From Roseivivax halotolerans (GTDB lineage Bacteria; Pseudomonadota; Alphaproteobacteria; Rhodobacterales; Rhodobacteraceae), in contig NZ_FOXV01000008.1 of the NCBI RefSeq assembly GCF_900115815.1, positions 62,001 through 126,000 of the forward strand: DNA of 64,000 nucleotides, in the 5' to 3' direction. Numbering within the stretch: the first letter of the stretch is position 1; each line of letters begins with the position of its first letter. Below the pieces are notes generated by a model. It saw only the letters and a program-made list of their open reading frames with translations. It was not told the DNA's origin and made no database searches. Of the stretch, positions 33,032-41,277 are shown piece by piece. The position numbers and the translations under genes are program-made.

Positions 33032-36000
33032 ATGGCTGATCTCGTTCTCGATTGGACGGACCTTGCGGCAACCACGCCGCGGGTAAGCGGAAACCTCGGA
33101 GAGGATGGCTCCGCGACCTACGATGCCGGAGGAGTGGCCGTCGATATCGTGTTCGACTCGCAATCCGACGCATCGACCGCCTACTTCGCAGACTTCGAGG
33201 GCTACGTCGCGCCGGGCGAAGATTTCGATCCGAACTCGCATCTGAAGCTCTTCGCGGCGGGCAACAGCACGGGCACACCCTCTGCGGCACCGACCTCGAC
33301 CACGTCCTTCACGTTCCGCTCCACGGATGAAGCGCTCTACACCGACAGCGTGCAGAATGTCAGCTTCCGCCTGAACGACGTCGACACCGGCCCGAACCAG
33401 GATCTCGGCGGCAGCGAAGGCGACGGCTTCGGCGACATCATCACGATCACCGCCTACGACGCCGAGGGCAACCCGGCGACCCTCTCCATCGACAGCTCCG
33501 GCGCCGCCACGGTGTCCGGCAACAGTGCGATCGGTGAAGTCACCACGAATTTCGACAATATCGATGGCTCGCTCCGTGTCGATATCGCCGGACCGATCAC
33601 CCGCATGGACATCGTGCAGGACAATACCGGCACCGCCCAGCAGGCCGTTCTCGTCTCCGACATCAATTTTTCGACGGTCGACGTGGTCGCCAACGAAGAT
33701 CCCGATGCGGTCGACGATACCGAGACCACCGACTTCGAGACGCCCGTCACCATCGACGTGCTGACGAATGACAGCGACCCCGATGGCGATCCGCTCACGA
33801 TCACCGAAGTCACCGATGGTGCCAACGGTACCGCCGTGATCGACGGTGGAACCGTGATCTATACGCCGAATGCAGGGTTCGAGGGCACGGATACGTTCAC
33901 CTACACGATCACGGACGGCAATGGAAACTTCGACACGGCTTCGGTCGACGTCACTGTTAATGAGAACGTTCCGCCGCCGCCGCCGTCGGGCAACGAAGAT
34001 CCCGATGCGGTCGACGATACCGCTGAGACCGACATCAACACGCCCGTCGTGATCCCTGTTCTCGACAACGACACCGATCCGGACGGCGATCCGCTGACGG
34101 TGACCGAAGCGACGTCGCCGGACGGCACGGTCGACATCAATACCGATGGCACGGTGACCTTCACGCCGACCACTGACTTCACCGGCCCGGCCGAGATCAG
34201 CTACACGGTCGATGACGGCAACGGCGGCACCGATACCGCGACGGTCACCGTCACGGTCTCCGATCCCGACGACCAGGGCCGCATTGACGCCGATGTCTTC
34301 CCGGTTGCCGATGCCGACCAGCCGCTCGATCCGCTCAACGGCGCGGACCAGGATCCCGATCCGTTCGACGATCTCGACGACGTGCAGGGCACCGGCGCAG
34401 CCGAGACCATCTCGACCGGCGATGACGCCGACACGATCCGCGGCGACGGCGGTGACGACCTGATCCGTCCGGGCATCGACGACGACGATGTGCGCGGCGG
34501 CGGCGGCAACGACACGATCATCGACGTTCAGGGCAGCGACACGATCCGCGGCGGCGACGGCGACGACTCGATCATCGCGGGCGTCGACACCTTCTCGGAC
34601 TACGAGGGCGACGATCCGAACCTGCCGCTGACCATCGGCTCCACGACCTTCACCTCTGACCCGAACCCCGAGGACGGACGCGATTTCGTCGAGGGCAATG
34701 CCGGCAACGACACGATCTTCACCGGCGATGACCGCGACACGATCGATGGCGGCGGCGACGATGACTACATCGATGCGGGCATCGACGATGACATCGTCAT
34801 GGGTGGCCAGGGCGACGACGAGATCTATGGCCGTCACGGCTCTGACACACTCGATGGCGGGCAGGGCAACGATACGCTCGATGGCTCGGCGCCCGCGGCG
34901 CTCGAGATCACCGACGACACCGATCCGCAGCCGGAGAACGACCGTGACCTGCTGCAGGGCTTCCAGGGCGACGACCTGCTGATCGGCGGCGACGACGATG
35001 ACACGCTCGAGGGCGGGTCCGGGAACGATACGCTGGATGGCGGCATCGACGACGACCTTCTCGGCGGTGGCGGCGACGATGACAGCCTGATGGGCGGTCA
35101 GGGCGATGACACGCTGAACGGCGATGCCGGTACCGATACGCTCGAGGGCGGTGAGGGCAACGACATCCTGAACGGTGGCGCGGGCCTCGACAGCATCGAC
35201 GGCGGCGCGGATCGCGACACGATCGTGGTCGACAGCGCCTCGGACGCATCCCAGCCGGACGGCATGGGCGGCTTCCTTGGCGACACGGTCCAGGGCGGCA
35301 ACGCGGGCGACGACTTCGACACGCTCGATCTGTCCGGAGTGGGCCGGCAGGGGGTCGACTGGCGCATCGTCAACGACCGTCCCGACGATGACGGGGCGCG
35401 CGAGTCGAACGGCATCGACGGCACGGTCGAGTTCCTCTCGGGCGACACCGTCACTGGCAGCTTCGACTTCTTCAACATCGAGGAAATCGTGCCCTGCTTC
35501 ACGCCCGGCACCAAGGTCGCCACGCCTCGCGGCGAGCGGCTGGTCGAGGATCTGCGCGAAGGTGACAAGATCATCACCCGCGACAACGGTATCCAGGAGA
35601 TCCGTTGGGTCGGCCGCAAGGATCTGACCGGGTTCGAACTGGCGCGCAAGCCGCACATGAAGCCGGTCCTGATCAGTGCCGGCAGCCTTGGTGCGAACCT
35701 GCCCGAGCATGACATGCTCGTCAGCCCGAACCACCGGATGCTCGTCGCCAACGACAAGACCGCGCTCTACTTCGAGGAGAACGAGGTTCTGGCAGCGGCA
35801 AAGCACCTGACCGGTCTGGCCGGCGTCGATGAGGTCACCTCGCTCGGCGTGAGCTACATCCACTTCATGTTCGACCGGCACGAGGTCGTTCTGGCGAACG
35901 GTGCCTGGACCGAAAGCTTCCAGCCCGGCGACTACAGCCTGAACGGCATCGGCAACGCGCAGCGCAACGAGATCCTGGAGCTCTTCCCGGAACTCGCGGA

Positions 36001-36076
36001 GGCGCAGGGCCTCAAGAGCTACGCCTCCGCGCGCCGCTCGCTGAAAAAGCACGAAGCGCAGCTTCTGGCGAAATAA
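33032..36076 (+). CDS. RTX-repeat protein with C-terminal Hint domain
   Basis: This is a 1014-residue acidic protein without a classical signal peptide, as expected for type I secretion. Order: an N-terminal beta-rich domain (about 1-220); two cadherin/VCBS-like repeats each beginning NEDPDAVDD (about 221-320 and 321-420); an RTX region of calcium-binding nonapeptides (GGxGxDxI/L types, about 450-740); a linker; and a Hint_2 domain (about 818-970) starting at Cys822 in PCFTPGTKVATPRG. It contains SPNHRMLV and ends in a basic tail. Hint domains derive from intein/hedgehog autoprocessing folds; whether this one cleaves is unknown. No type I transporter (HlyB/HlyD) is in the window. A role in adhesion or surface display is inferred. 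Confidence 0.88.
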   Translation: MADLVLDWTDLAATTPRVSGNLGEDGSATYDAGGVAVDIVFDSQSDASTAYFADFEGYVAPGEDFDPNSHLKLFAAGNSTGTPSAAPTSTTSFTFRSTDEALYTDSVQNVSFRLNDVDTGPNQDLGGSEGDGFGDIITITAYDAEGNPATLSIDSSGAATVSGNSAIGEVTTNFDNIDGSLRVDIAGPITRMDIVQDNTGTAQQAVLVSDINFSTVDVVANEDPDAVDDTETTDFETPVTIDVLTNDSDPDGDPLTITEVTDGANGTAVIDGGTVIYTPNAGFEGTDTFTYTITDGNGNFDTASVDVTVNENVPPPPPSGNEDPDAVDDTAETDINTPVVIPVLDNDTDPDGDPLTVTEATSPDGTVDINTDGTVTFTPTTDFTGPAEISYTVDDGNGGTDTATVTVTVSDPDDQGRIDADVFPVADADQPLDPLNGADQDPDPFDDLDDVQGTGAAETISTGDDADTIRGDGGDDLIRPGIDDDDVRGGGGNDTIIDVQGSDTIRGGDGDDSIIAGVDTFSDYEGDDPNLPLTIGSTTFTSDPNPEDGRDFVEGNAGNDTIFTGDDRDTIDGGGDDDYIDAGIDDDIVMGGQGDDEIYGRHGSDTLDGGQGNDTLDGSAPAALEITDDTDPQPENDRDLLQGFQGDDLLIGGDDDDTLEGGSGNDTLDGGIDDDLLGGGGDDDSLMGGQGDDTLNGDAGTDTLEGGEGNDILNGGAGLDSIDGGADRDTIVVDSASDASQPDGMGGFLGDTVQGGNAGDDFDTLDLSGVGRQGVDWRIVNDRPDDDGARESNGIDGTVEFLSGDTVTGSFDFFNIEEIVPCFTPGTKVATPRGERLVEDLREGDKIITRDNGIQEIRWVGRKDLTGFELARKPHMKPVLISAGSLGANLPEHDMLVSPNHRMLVANDKTALYFEENEVLAAAKHLTGLAGVDEVTSLGVSYIHFMFDRHEVVLANGAWTESFQPGDYSLNGIGNAQRNEILELFPELAEAQGLKSYASARRSLKKHEAQLLAK
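33691..34021 (+). repeat. Exact 31-base direct repeat inside the RTX-Hint gene
   Basis: The 31 bases at 33691-33721 recur identically at 33991-34021, exactly 300 bases (100 codons) apart. They encode the NEDPDAVDDT start of each cadherin/VCBS-like repeat. The third-position identity points to recent duplication or gene conversion between the two repeats. Confidence 0.85.
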
Positions 36077-36131
36077 CCGGTCAATGCAGCGGCCCGAAGC
36101 GCCGCGCAGGGACGGGGCTTCGGGAACGGAC

Positions 36132-36168
36132 GGGGCGGGATGTGTGGGGCATCCCGCCCCGCTTCCTT
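36132..36168 (+). terminator. Rho-independent terminator after the RTX-Hint gene
   Basis: A perfect 11-bp stem (GGGGCGGGATG with CATCCCGCCCC) and a 7-base loop are followed by GCTTCCTTT. It lies 56 bases after the stop and isolates this gene from the Hint paralogue downstream. Confidence 0.75.
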
Positions 36169-36357
36169 TCCGGCAGGTGGCGTCACTCGGACGAGTTTTA
36201 GGCATTACCTCAGGTCATTTCGGCCTGCCGTCACCTCGGCCCAAACAATCCTCACGCTCTCGACGCATTGTTGCCCCGATCTGCTGCCAAATCGGATGGG
36301 CAGGTCGAAAACCGAACCCTTTTGGTCCGGTGAGCCCCGACCTTCAGGAGACGTGTC

Positions 36358-37035
36358 TTGGTGAAACATCACGAGTTGAATGCAGTAAAGCGTGCGACGC
36401 CCGGCACCGCTCCGCGCAAGACATCGCGCTACGCCGCCTGTACGCCGTGTTTCACCTCAGGCACGCTGATCAAGACGGTCGAGGGCGAGCGGCGCGTGGA
36501 GACCCTTGCCGTTGGCGATCGTGTTCTGACCCGTGACAACGGCTTTCAGGAAATCCGCTGGATCGGCCAGCGCCACTTTTCCCACGAGGCCCTGCTCGAG
36601 ACGCGCTCCCTTGCGCCGATCCTGATCCCGGCAGGCAGTCTCGGAATAGGGCTTCCCGCGCGCGATCTGGTCTTGTCGCCGGAACATCGGGTTCTTGTTG
36701 GCAATGCGTGGACCCAACTCATGTTCGCCGAGGACGAGGTTCTGATCCCGGCCAAGACGCTGCGGAGCTTTCCGAACGTGCAGCGGATCATCCCGGAGGA
36801 GGGCATCTCCTACGTCAACTTCCTTTTCCGGTCGCACGAGCTGGTACAGAGCGACGGGCTCTGGACCGAAAGTTTTCAGCCCGGCGAGGAAATCCTCGAT
36901 GACGAGGATCGCGCAGCCCGCCTCGAAGTCTTTCGCATCTTCCCTGAACTCGAAGATCATCTCGAGGAAATGCGATTCAACTCGGCCCGGCTGACTCTGA
37001 AATCTCATCAGTGCAAGGCGCTGCTCGCGGCCTGA
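36358..37035 (+). CDS. Stand-alone Hint-domain protein
   Basis: This is a 225-residue protein consisting of almost nothing but a Hint_2 domain: Cys31 in TPCFTSGTLIKTVEGERRV, LAVGDRVLTRDNGFQEIRWIG, SPEHRVLV and LWTESFQPGEEIL. It is clearly homologous to the C-terminal 200 residues of the RTX protein encoded upstream. A Lys/Arg/His-rich N-terminus of about 25 residues replaces the RTX part; no signal peptide is visible. The TTG at 36358 has AGGAG 7 bases upstream; a GTG follows as the next codon. The 3' end overlaps the convergent nucleotidyltransferase gene by 28 bases. Function unknown. Confidence 0.88.
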   Translation: MVKHHELNAVKRATPGTAPRKTSRYAACTPCFTSGTLIKTVEGERRVETLAVGDRVLTRDNGFQEIRWIGQRHFSHEALLETRSLAPILIPAGSLGIGLPARDLVLSPEHRVLVGNAWTQLMFAEDEVLIPAKTLRSFPNVQRIIPEEGISYVNFLFRSHELVQSDGLWTESFQPGEEILDDEDRAARLEVFRIFPELEDHLEEMRFNSARLTLKSHQCKALLAA

Positions 37036-37667
37036 TCCGCGCGCCAGGCCGCCCATTCTTCGGGCGTGTCGAGATCAACGAGCGCATGCCGGGCGGGCAG
37101 GGGCACATCCCGAACGTTCTCCGCATGAGCCTTCAGAACGGCGCGCGCTCCGGTATCCCCTGTCAGTCCCTCAAGCTCGGCGCGGCAACTCGCTGGAAAG
37201 ATCACCGGATGTCCCGGTGTCCCATCCGCCGCCGCCGCGCGGATGATGTACGAGCCGCCGTGTGCGGCGAAAGCTCCTGCCAATGCCGCGATATCCTCGG
37301 CTGTGATCTCTGGCATGTCGGCGGGCAGGATCATCACTCCCGCGGCCGAAGGGGGAACGGCACTCAATGCGCGAACGAGCGACCTTGCCATGCCCCGATC
37401 GGCATCCGGCACTGGTATCGCCGTCACAGCAAGACCCTCGAGCGCCGCGGCGCGTGCTCCCTCAAGGTCGGGAACGGCGACCGAAACCAACGGCACGGTT
37501 TGCAAAGCAAAGCGGCTCAGCCGGCGCAAAAGCGGCTCGCCATCGACCTCTTCCAGCAACTTGTCGCCACCGCGCATCCGCTTGGCTTGTCCAGCGGCGG
37601 GCAAGATGACAGCTAGAGCCTCAACCATCGGCTTGCGCGAATTCATGTCATTGCTGCCGTTGTCCAT
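37008..37667 (-). CDS. MobA/MocA-like nucleotidyltransferase
   Basis: This 219-residue protein has the nucleotidyltransferase motif LPAAGQAKRMRGGDKLL (about 15-31) and the metal/NTP segments MILPADMPEITAEDI and GTPGHPVIFPASC. This is the pattern of molybdenum-cofactor cytidylyl- or guanylyl-transferases (MocA/MobA). Which nucleotide it uses cannot be told. No molybdoenzyme or other moco gene is adjacent. ATG codons at 37667, 37646 and 37628 are all possible starts; none has a strong ribosome-binding site. Confidence 0.8.
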   Translation of the reverse strand: MDNGSNDMNSRKPMVEALAVILPAAGQAKRMRGGDKLLEEVDGEPLLRRLSRFALQTVPLVSVAVPDLEGARAAALEGLAVTAIPVPDADRGMARSLVRALSAVPPSAAGVMILPADMPEITAEDIAALAGAFAAHGGSYIIRAAAADGTPGHPVIFPASCRAELEGLTGDTGARAVLKAHAENVRDVPLPARHALVDLDTPEEWAAWRADQAASSALH

Positions 37668-37684
37668 TTGTATATTTCTGTAAA

Positions 37685-37707
37685 TTGACAGTTTTGACTG
37701 TATCTTT
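37685..37707 (+). promoter_or_regulatory. Candidate promoter/operator before the GAF-HWE kinase
   Basis: TTGACA at 37685-37690 resembles a -35 box. It overlaps a perfect small inverted repeat ACAGT-TTTG-ACTGT (37688-37701). TAACTG 17 bases later is only a partial -10. The region is divergent between the nucleotidyltransferase and kinase genes. Confidence 0.3.
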
Positions 37708-37840
37708 TAACTGACATCATGCCCGTTAGTGTCACCGGATATGGCTCGCGGCTCTCCAGCGGTGCTTTCCCGGATCGGTTCAGACCTACAGGCCGACCGG
37801 TAGCTCCGCATAACACGCTCCGGCGAGAAAGGCGAAGCTG

Positions 37841-38986
37841 ATGCGCGCATCCGCTCCGGAAAATCAGGAAGAACGGCTTGCGGAGCTAAGGGAATTCTCG
37901 GTTCTCGAAACCGGTCCGGAAGACAGTTTCGAGGATATAGCCCAGCTCATCCGCGATATTTGCGACGTCCCCACCGCGCTTGTCTCCCTGGTCGAAGAAG
38001 ACCGTCAGTGGTTCAAGGCACGGATCGGGTTCGAATACCCTGAAACCCCGATCGATCGGGCCATCTGCGCGCACACGATCCTGTCGACCGAGATCCTCGA
38101 GATCCCCGACACGCAAGCCGATCCGCGCACGGCTGACAACCCTCTGTGTCGCGATGGCGAGACACCGGTTCGGTTTTACGCGGGCGCGCCGCTGGTGTCC
38201 GACCGGGGACATGCACTCGGCACGCTATGCGTTCTTGATACACGGCCACGCACGCTCGAGCCGCACCAGCGGCGAGCGCTGAAAGCGCTGGCATCGCAGG
38301 TGATGCGCCTTCTGGAACTGCGCCGGACGCTGCAGGCCGAAGAGATGCTCCGCAGCGAAATGGACCACCGGGTGAAGAATTCGCTTCAGACGGTGTCGAG
38401 CTTCATCCGCATCTATTCCTCGCGCGCCCAGCACGAAGAGACGAAAGACGCCCTCGATGCCATCGCGCGGCGTGTCAACGCCATCGCGCAGCTGCATGCC
38501 GAACTCTACCAGACGAACCAGTTCAATGACATCCAGCTCGATCAGTACCTGACGCGCGTCACCGAGCTCTTGTCGGCGCAGGTTGCCGAGAATGTCCGGA
38601 TCGAGACGGATTTCGCACCGGTCTCGACCGAGAGCCGCACGGCCGCCCAGATCGCGATGATCGTCAGCGAATTCGCGGCCAACGCCTCCAAGCATGCCTT
38701 CCCGGATGATCGCCGCGGGATCGTGTCTCTGCGCGTCACGCGCCTCGACGGCGGAGGGCTGGAGCTGGTCTGCGAGGATAACGGCATTGGTAACGCGGCG
38801 ACGCCCATCCGGTCCGAGCAAAGCGAGATCGCCTCGATCGGCATGCGTTTGATGGAGAGCGCCGCCGAGCAGATCGGCGGGCGCGTGGAGATGGGCGCAG
38901 GGGCCGACGGTTACCGGCTATCGCTCGTCATTGAGCCTCAAGGCGCGGAAGAGCCGCATCAAGCGGCCGCACTTTCAGCCGAGTGA
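37841..38986 (+). CDS. GAF-domain sensor kinase of the HisKA_2/HWE type
   Basis: This is a 381-residue cytoplasmic kinase. An N-terminal GAF domain (about 20-165) is followed by a HisKA_2-type phospho-acceptor helix (His in EMDHRVKNSLQTV, about residue 179) and an HWE/HATPase_c-type catalytic domain (MIVSEFAANASKHAF as N-box, CEDNGIG as G-box). Such kinases are frequent in alphaproteobacteria and often feed the general stress response. No PhyR, EcfG or response regulator is adjacent. The 3' end overlaps the convergent CorC-like gene by 59 bases. Confidence 0.88.
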   Translation: MRASAPENQEERLAELREFSVLETGPEDSFEDIAQLIRDICDVPTALVSLVEEDRQWFKARIGFEYPETPIDRAICAHTILSTEILEIPDTQADPRTADNPLCRDGETPVRFYAGAPLVSDRGHALGTLCVLDTRPRTLEPHQRRALKALASQVMRLLELRRTLQAEEMLRSEMDHRVKNSLQTVSSFIRIYSSRAQHEETKDALDAIARRVNAIAQLHAELYQTNQFNDIQLDQYLTRVTELLSAQVAENVRIETDFAPVSTESRTAAQIAMIVSEFAANASKHAFPDDRRGIVSLRVTRLDGGGLELVCEDNGIGNAATPIRSEQSEIASIGMRLMESAAEQIGGRVEMGAGADGYRLSLVIEPQGAEEPHQAAALSAE

Positions 38987-40244
38987 TCCGGTTGTTCTCG
39001 CGAGAGACGACCTCGAAGCGGAATCCGTGAAAGCTGAACGCCTGGCCGACGGTCGGGATCATCTGCGCCTCGTGAATCACGAGGCCGGCCACCGTGTTCG
39101 CCTCGTCATCGGGGAGCTGGTAGTCGGTCGCACGGTTGAAGTCGCGGATCGTCATTAGGCCATCGATCCAGTAATAGCCGTCCTCGGCCACGGTGATGAC
39201 GTGATCGGCATCGGGGTCGAACTCGTCGGTGATCTCGCCCACGATCTCCTCGAGAATGTCCTCGAGGGTGATGAGCCCCTGCAGTGCGCCGTATTCATCG
39301 ACAACAAGCGCGAAATGTGTGCGGCGGCGCAGGAACTGGCGCATCTGGTCGTCGAGCGACGTGGTGTCGGGGATGAAGTAGGGCTTCATCGCCACATCCG
39401 CGATCTTGAAATCCTGCAGCGCCGCCATCGATGCCTCGGCGCCTTCCATCAACTTGTACATGGCGCGCAGCAGATCCTTGGCATGGATCAGGCCGATGAT
39501 GTTCTCGGGATCGCCGCGATAGATCGGCAAGCGCGTATGCGGACTTTCGAGGCATTGTTGCAGGATGACGGACGGATCCGAATCCGCGTCGATCATCTCG
39601 ATCGAGGAGCGATGAAGCATGATTTCCTCGACGGTGCGTTCGCCAAGGTCGAGCGCGCCCAGAATGCGGTCCCGGTCCTCCTTCTCGACGATCCCCTCGG
39701 AGTGGCCGAGATTGAGCGCGCCCGCGATTTCCTCTCGCACGGCAAGAACCTGGCTGTCGGGGTCGGTCTTGACGCCGAAGAGCCCCAGGATGACCCGCAC
39801 CAGCGCACGCACGGCGCTCACGACCGGCGCGAAAACGAGGATCACGACCTGGATGACCGGCGAGACCCGGCTCGCGGCGGCTTCGGGATTGGTGATCGCG
39901 TAGGTCTTGGGCAACACCTCCGCAAAGATCAGCACCAGCAATGTCATGATGAGCGTCGCAAGCGCGACGCCCGACTCGCCGAAGAGCCGCGTGAAAAGTG
40001 CAGTCGCGAGCGAGGTTGCGAGGATGTTGACAAGGTTGTTGCCAAGCAGGACCGAGCCGATAAGCCGCTCGTTGTCCTCGGTGATCTTGAGCGCCCGCTC
40101 GGCCCCCTTGTTGCCCTTGTCGGTGGCCGCACGCAGCTTTCCGCGTGACGCGGCCGTCAGCGCCGTCTCGGAGCCCGAGAAAAAGCCCGAGCAAACGAGC
40201 AAGGCCAGAATGGCAAAGGCGGTGATCCAGAATGCGGCGTCCAA
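38928..40244 (-). CDS. CorC/HlyC-family membrane protein (DUF21 plus CBS pair)
   Basis: This is a 438-residue protein with the CNNM (DUF21) transmembrane domain (about 1-190, helices starting ITAFAILALLVCSGFFSGSETAL), two CBS domains (about 205-335), and a C-terminal CorC_HlyC transporter-associated domain (about 350-425, including DGLMTIRDFN). Family members are tied to magnesium and cobalt efflux or resistance. The hemolysin name is historical and should not be read as toxin function. Confidence 0.9.
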   Translation of the reverse strand: MDAAFWITAFAILALLVCSGFFSGSETALTAASRGKLRAATDKGNKGAERALKITEDNERLIGSVLLGNNLVNILATSLATALFTRLFGESGVALATLIMTLLVLIFAEVLPKTYAITNPEAAASRVSPVIQVVILVFAPVVSAVRALVRVILGLFGVKTDPDSQVLAVREEIAGALNLGHSEGIVEKEDRDRILGALDLGERTVEEIMLHRSSIEMIDADSDPSVILQQCLESPHTRLPIYRGDPENIIGLIHAKDLLRAMYKLMEGAEASMAALQDFKIADVAMKPYFIPDTTSLDDQMRQFLRRRTHFALVVDEYGALQGLITLEDILEEIVGEITDEFDPDADHVITVAEDGYYWIDGLMTIRDFNRATDYQLPDDEANTVAGLVIHEAQMIPTVGQAFSFHGFRFEVVSRENNRITRLKVRPLDAALPRLEAQ

Positions 40245-40350
40245 GAAGCTGTCCCCGTTATTTTAATCTGTCACTGGTTATGTGGTGAGGTGGCCGGTCT
40301 TTCAAGTCGGCTCGGCCCTGCGACCGGTCGGGTGCAGTCGGATCGCGCTG

Positions 40351-41277
40351 TCAGTCCCGCGCAAGGGGATGATGATCGAGCACCAGCGCCCTCAACCGCT
40401 CTTCGAGGACATGGGTATAGATTTCGGTCGTCGCGACATCCGCGTGCCCGAGAAAGGTCTGGATCGCGCGCAGATCCGCGCCGTTCTCCAGAAGGTGCGT
40501 CGCGAAGGCGTGCCGCAGGATATGCGGCGTGACCTTCGCCGGGGACACACCAGCCTCGACCGCGATCTCCTTGATGAGCGCGTAGAAGCCGTGACGTGTG
40601 AGATGGCCTGACTTCGCACGCGAGGCGAAAAGGTAGGGCGAGGGTTTGAGACGCTTGTCGCGCAGCGCGGCATCCTCCTCCTCGCGCAGGGCCAGCCAAT
40701 CGGCCAGCGCGGCGCGCGCATCCGGGGAAAGCGGGACCATCCTTTCCTTTCCGCCCTTGCCGCGGATCAGCAACATGCGAGGATCGCCCCGTGCCGCCGA
40801 GATCGGCAGGCTCACCAATTCGCTGACGCGCATGCCGGTCGCGTAGAGAAGCTGCATAAGACAGCGGTTCCGGCTCCGGTCGGAGGCGGTGCGTCCGTGC
40901 CGGTCCGCGGCATCGAGCAGACGATCCACCTCCGCAATGCTCAAGGTCTTTGGCAAGCGCTTGTCGCGTCCCGGACCGGCGATGCGGATCGCGGGGTTGT
41001 CCTCGCGCAGACCCTCCTCGAAGGCGAAGCGATAGACCTGCTTGATCGCCGACAGCCGACGTGCCCGCGTTGCGGTCGCGAACCCTTGTGCGGCGCAATG
41101 CAAGAGGTAGCCTTCGATGTCGGACGGGTCGGCGCTCAGCAAGCTGCGTCCTTTGCCCGAAAGCCACTCCGAAACGTCGCTTAGATCGCGCGCATAGGCT
41201 TGAAGGCTGTTCTCCGCGGCGCCGCGCTCTGCCGCCTGTGCCTCAAGGAAGGCGCCGATTAGCGCTGCGTCCGTCAC
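40351..41277 (-). CDS. xerD: Tyrosine recombinase XerD
   Basis: This is a 308-residue site-specific recombinase that, with XerC, resolves chromosome dimers at dif. It has an N-terminal SAM-like domain (about 5-90) and a catalytic domain with the full set: Arg150 (TGMRVSEL), Lys174 (RGKGGKER), His252 and Arg255 (HILRHAFATH), His278 (LGHADV) and Tyr287 (EIYTHV). Length and motifs are those of housekeeping XerD rather than a phage integrase. Its start overlaps the preceding exported-protein gene by 4 bases. Confidence 0.93.
   Translation of the reverse strand: MTDAALIGAFLEAQAAERGAAENSLQAYARDLSDVSEWLSGKGRSLLSADPSDIEGYLLHCAAQGFATATRARRLSAIKQVYRFAFEEGLREDNPAIRIAGPGRDKRLPKTLSIAEVDRLLDAADRHGRTASDRSRNRCLMQLLYATGMRVSELVSLPISAARGDPRMLLIRGKGGKERMVPLSPDARAALADWLALREEEDAALRDKRLKPSPYLFASRAKSGHLTRHGFYALIKEIAVEAGVSPAKVTPHILRHAFATHLLENGADLRAIQTFLGHADVATTEIYTHVLEERLRALVLDHHPLARD

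Noticed and set aside
34380-35230. Tandem short repeats that could look like a CRISPR or minisatellite array
   Set aside because: They are in-frame coding repeats for RTX nonapeptides with variable third positions; there are no constant repeats with unique spacers.
32786-36205. A 1139-codon open frame on the minus strand covering the whole RTX-Hint gene
   Set aside because: It is the mirror of regular GC-rich, Asp/Gly-coding repeats (few stops arise opposite GAC/GGC codons). It lacks any recognisable domain, and the plus-strand protein has clear RTX and Hint motifs.
38928-40244. A hemolysin toxin
   Set aside because: The DUF21-CBS-CorC arrangement is a membrane ion-homeostasis family; the hemolysin label is historical.
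40351-41277. A possible phage or island integrase
   Set aside because: Length, the full catalytic set and the close XerD motifs, plus housekeeping neighbours, indicate the chromosomal dimer-resolution recombinase; no attachment repeats or cargo genes are seen.
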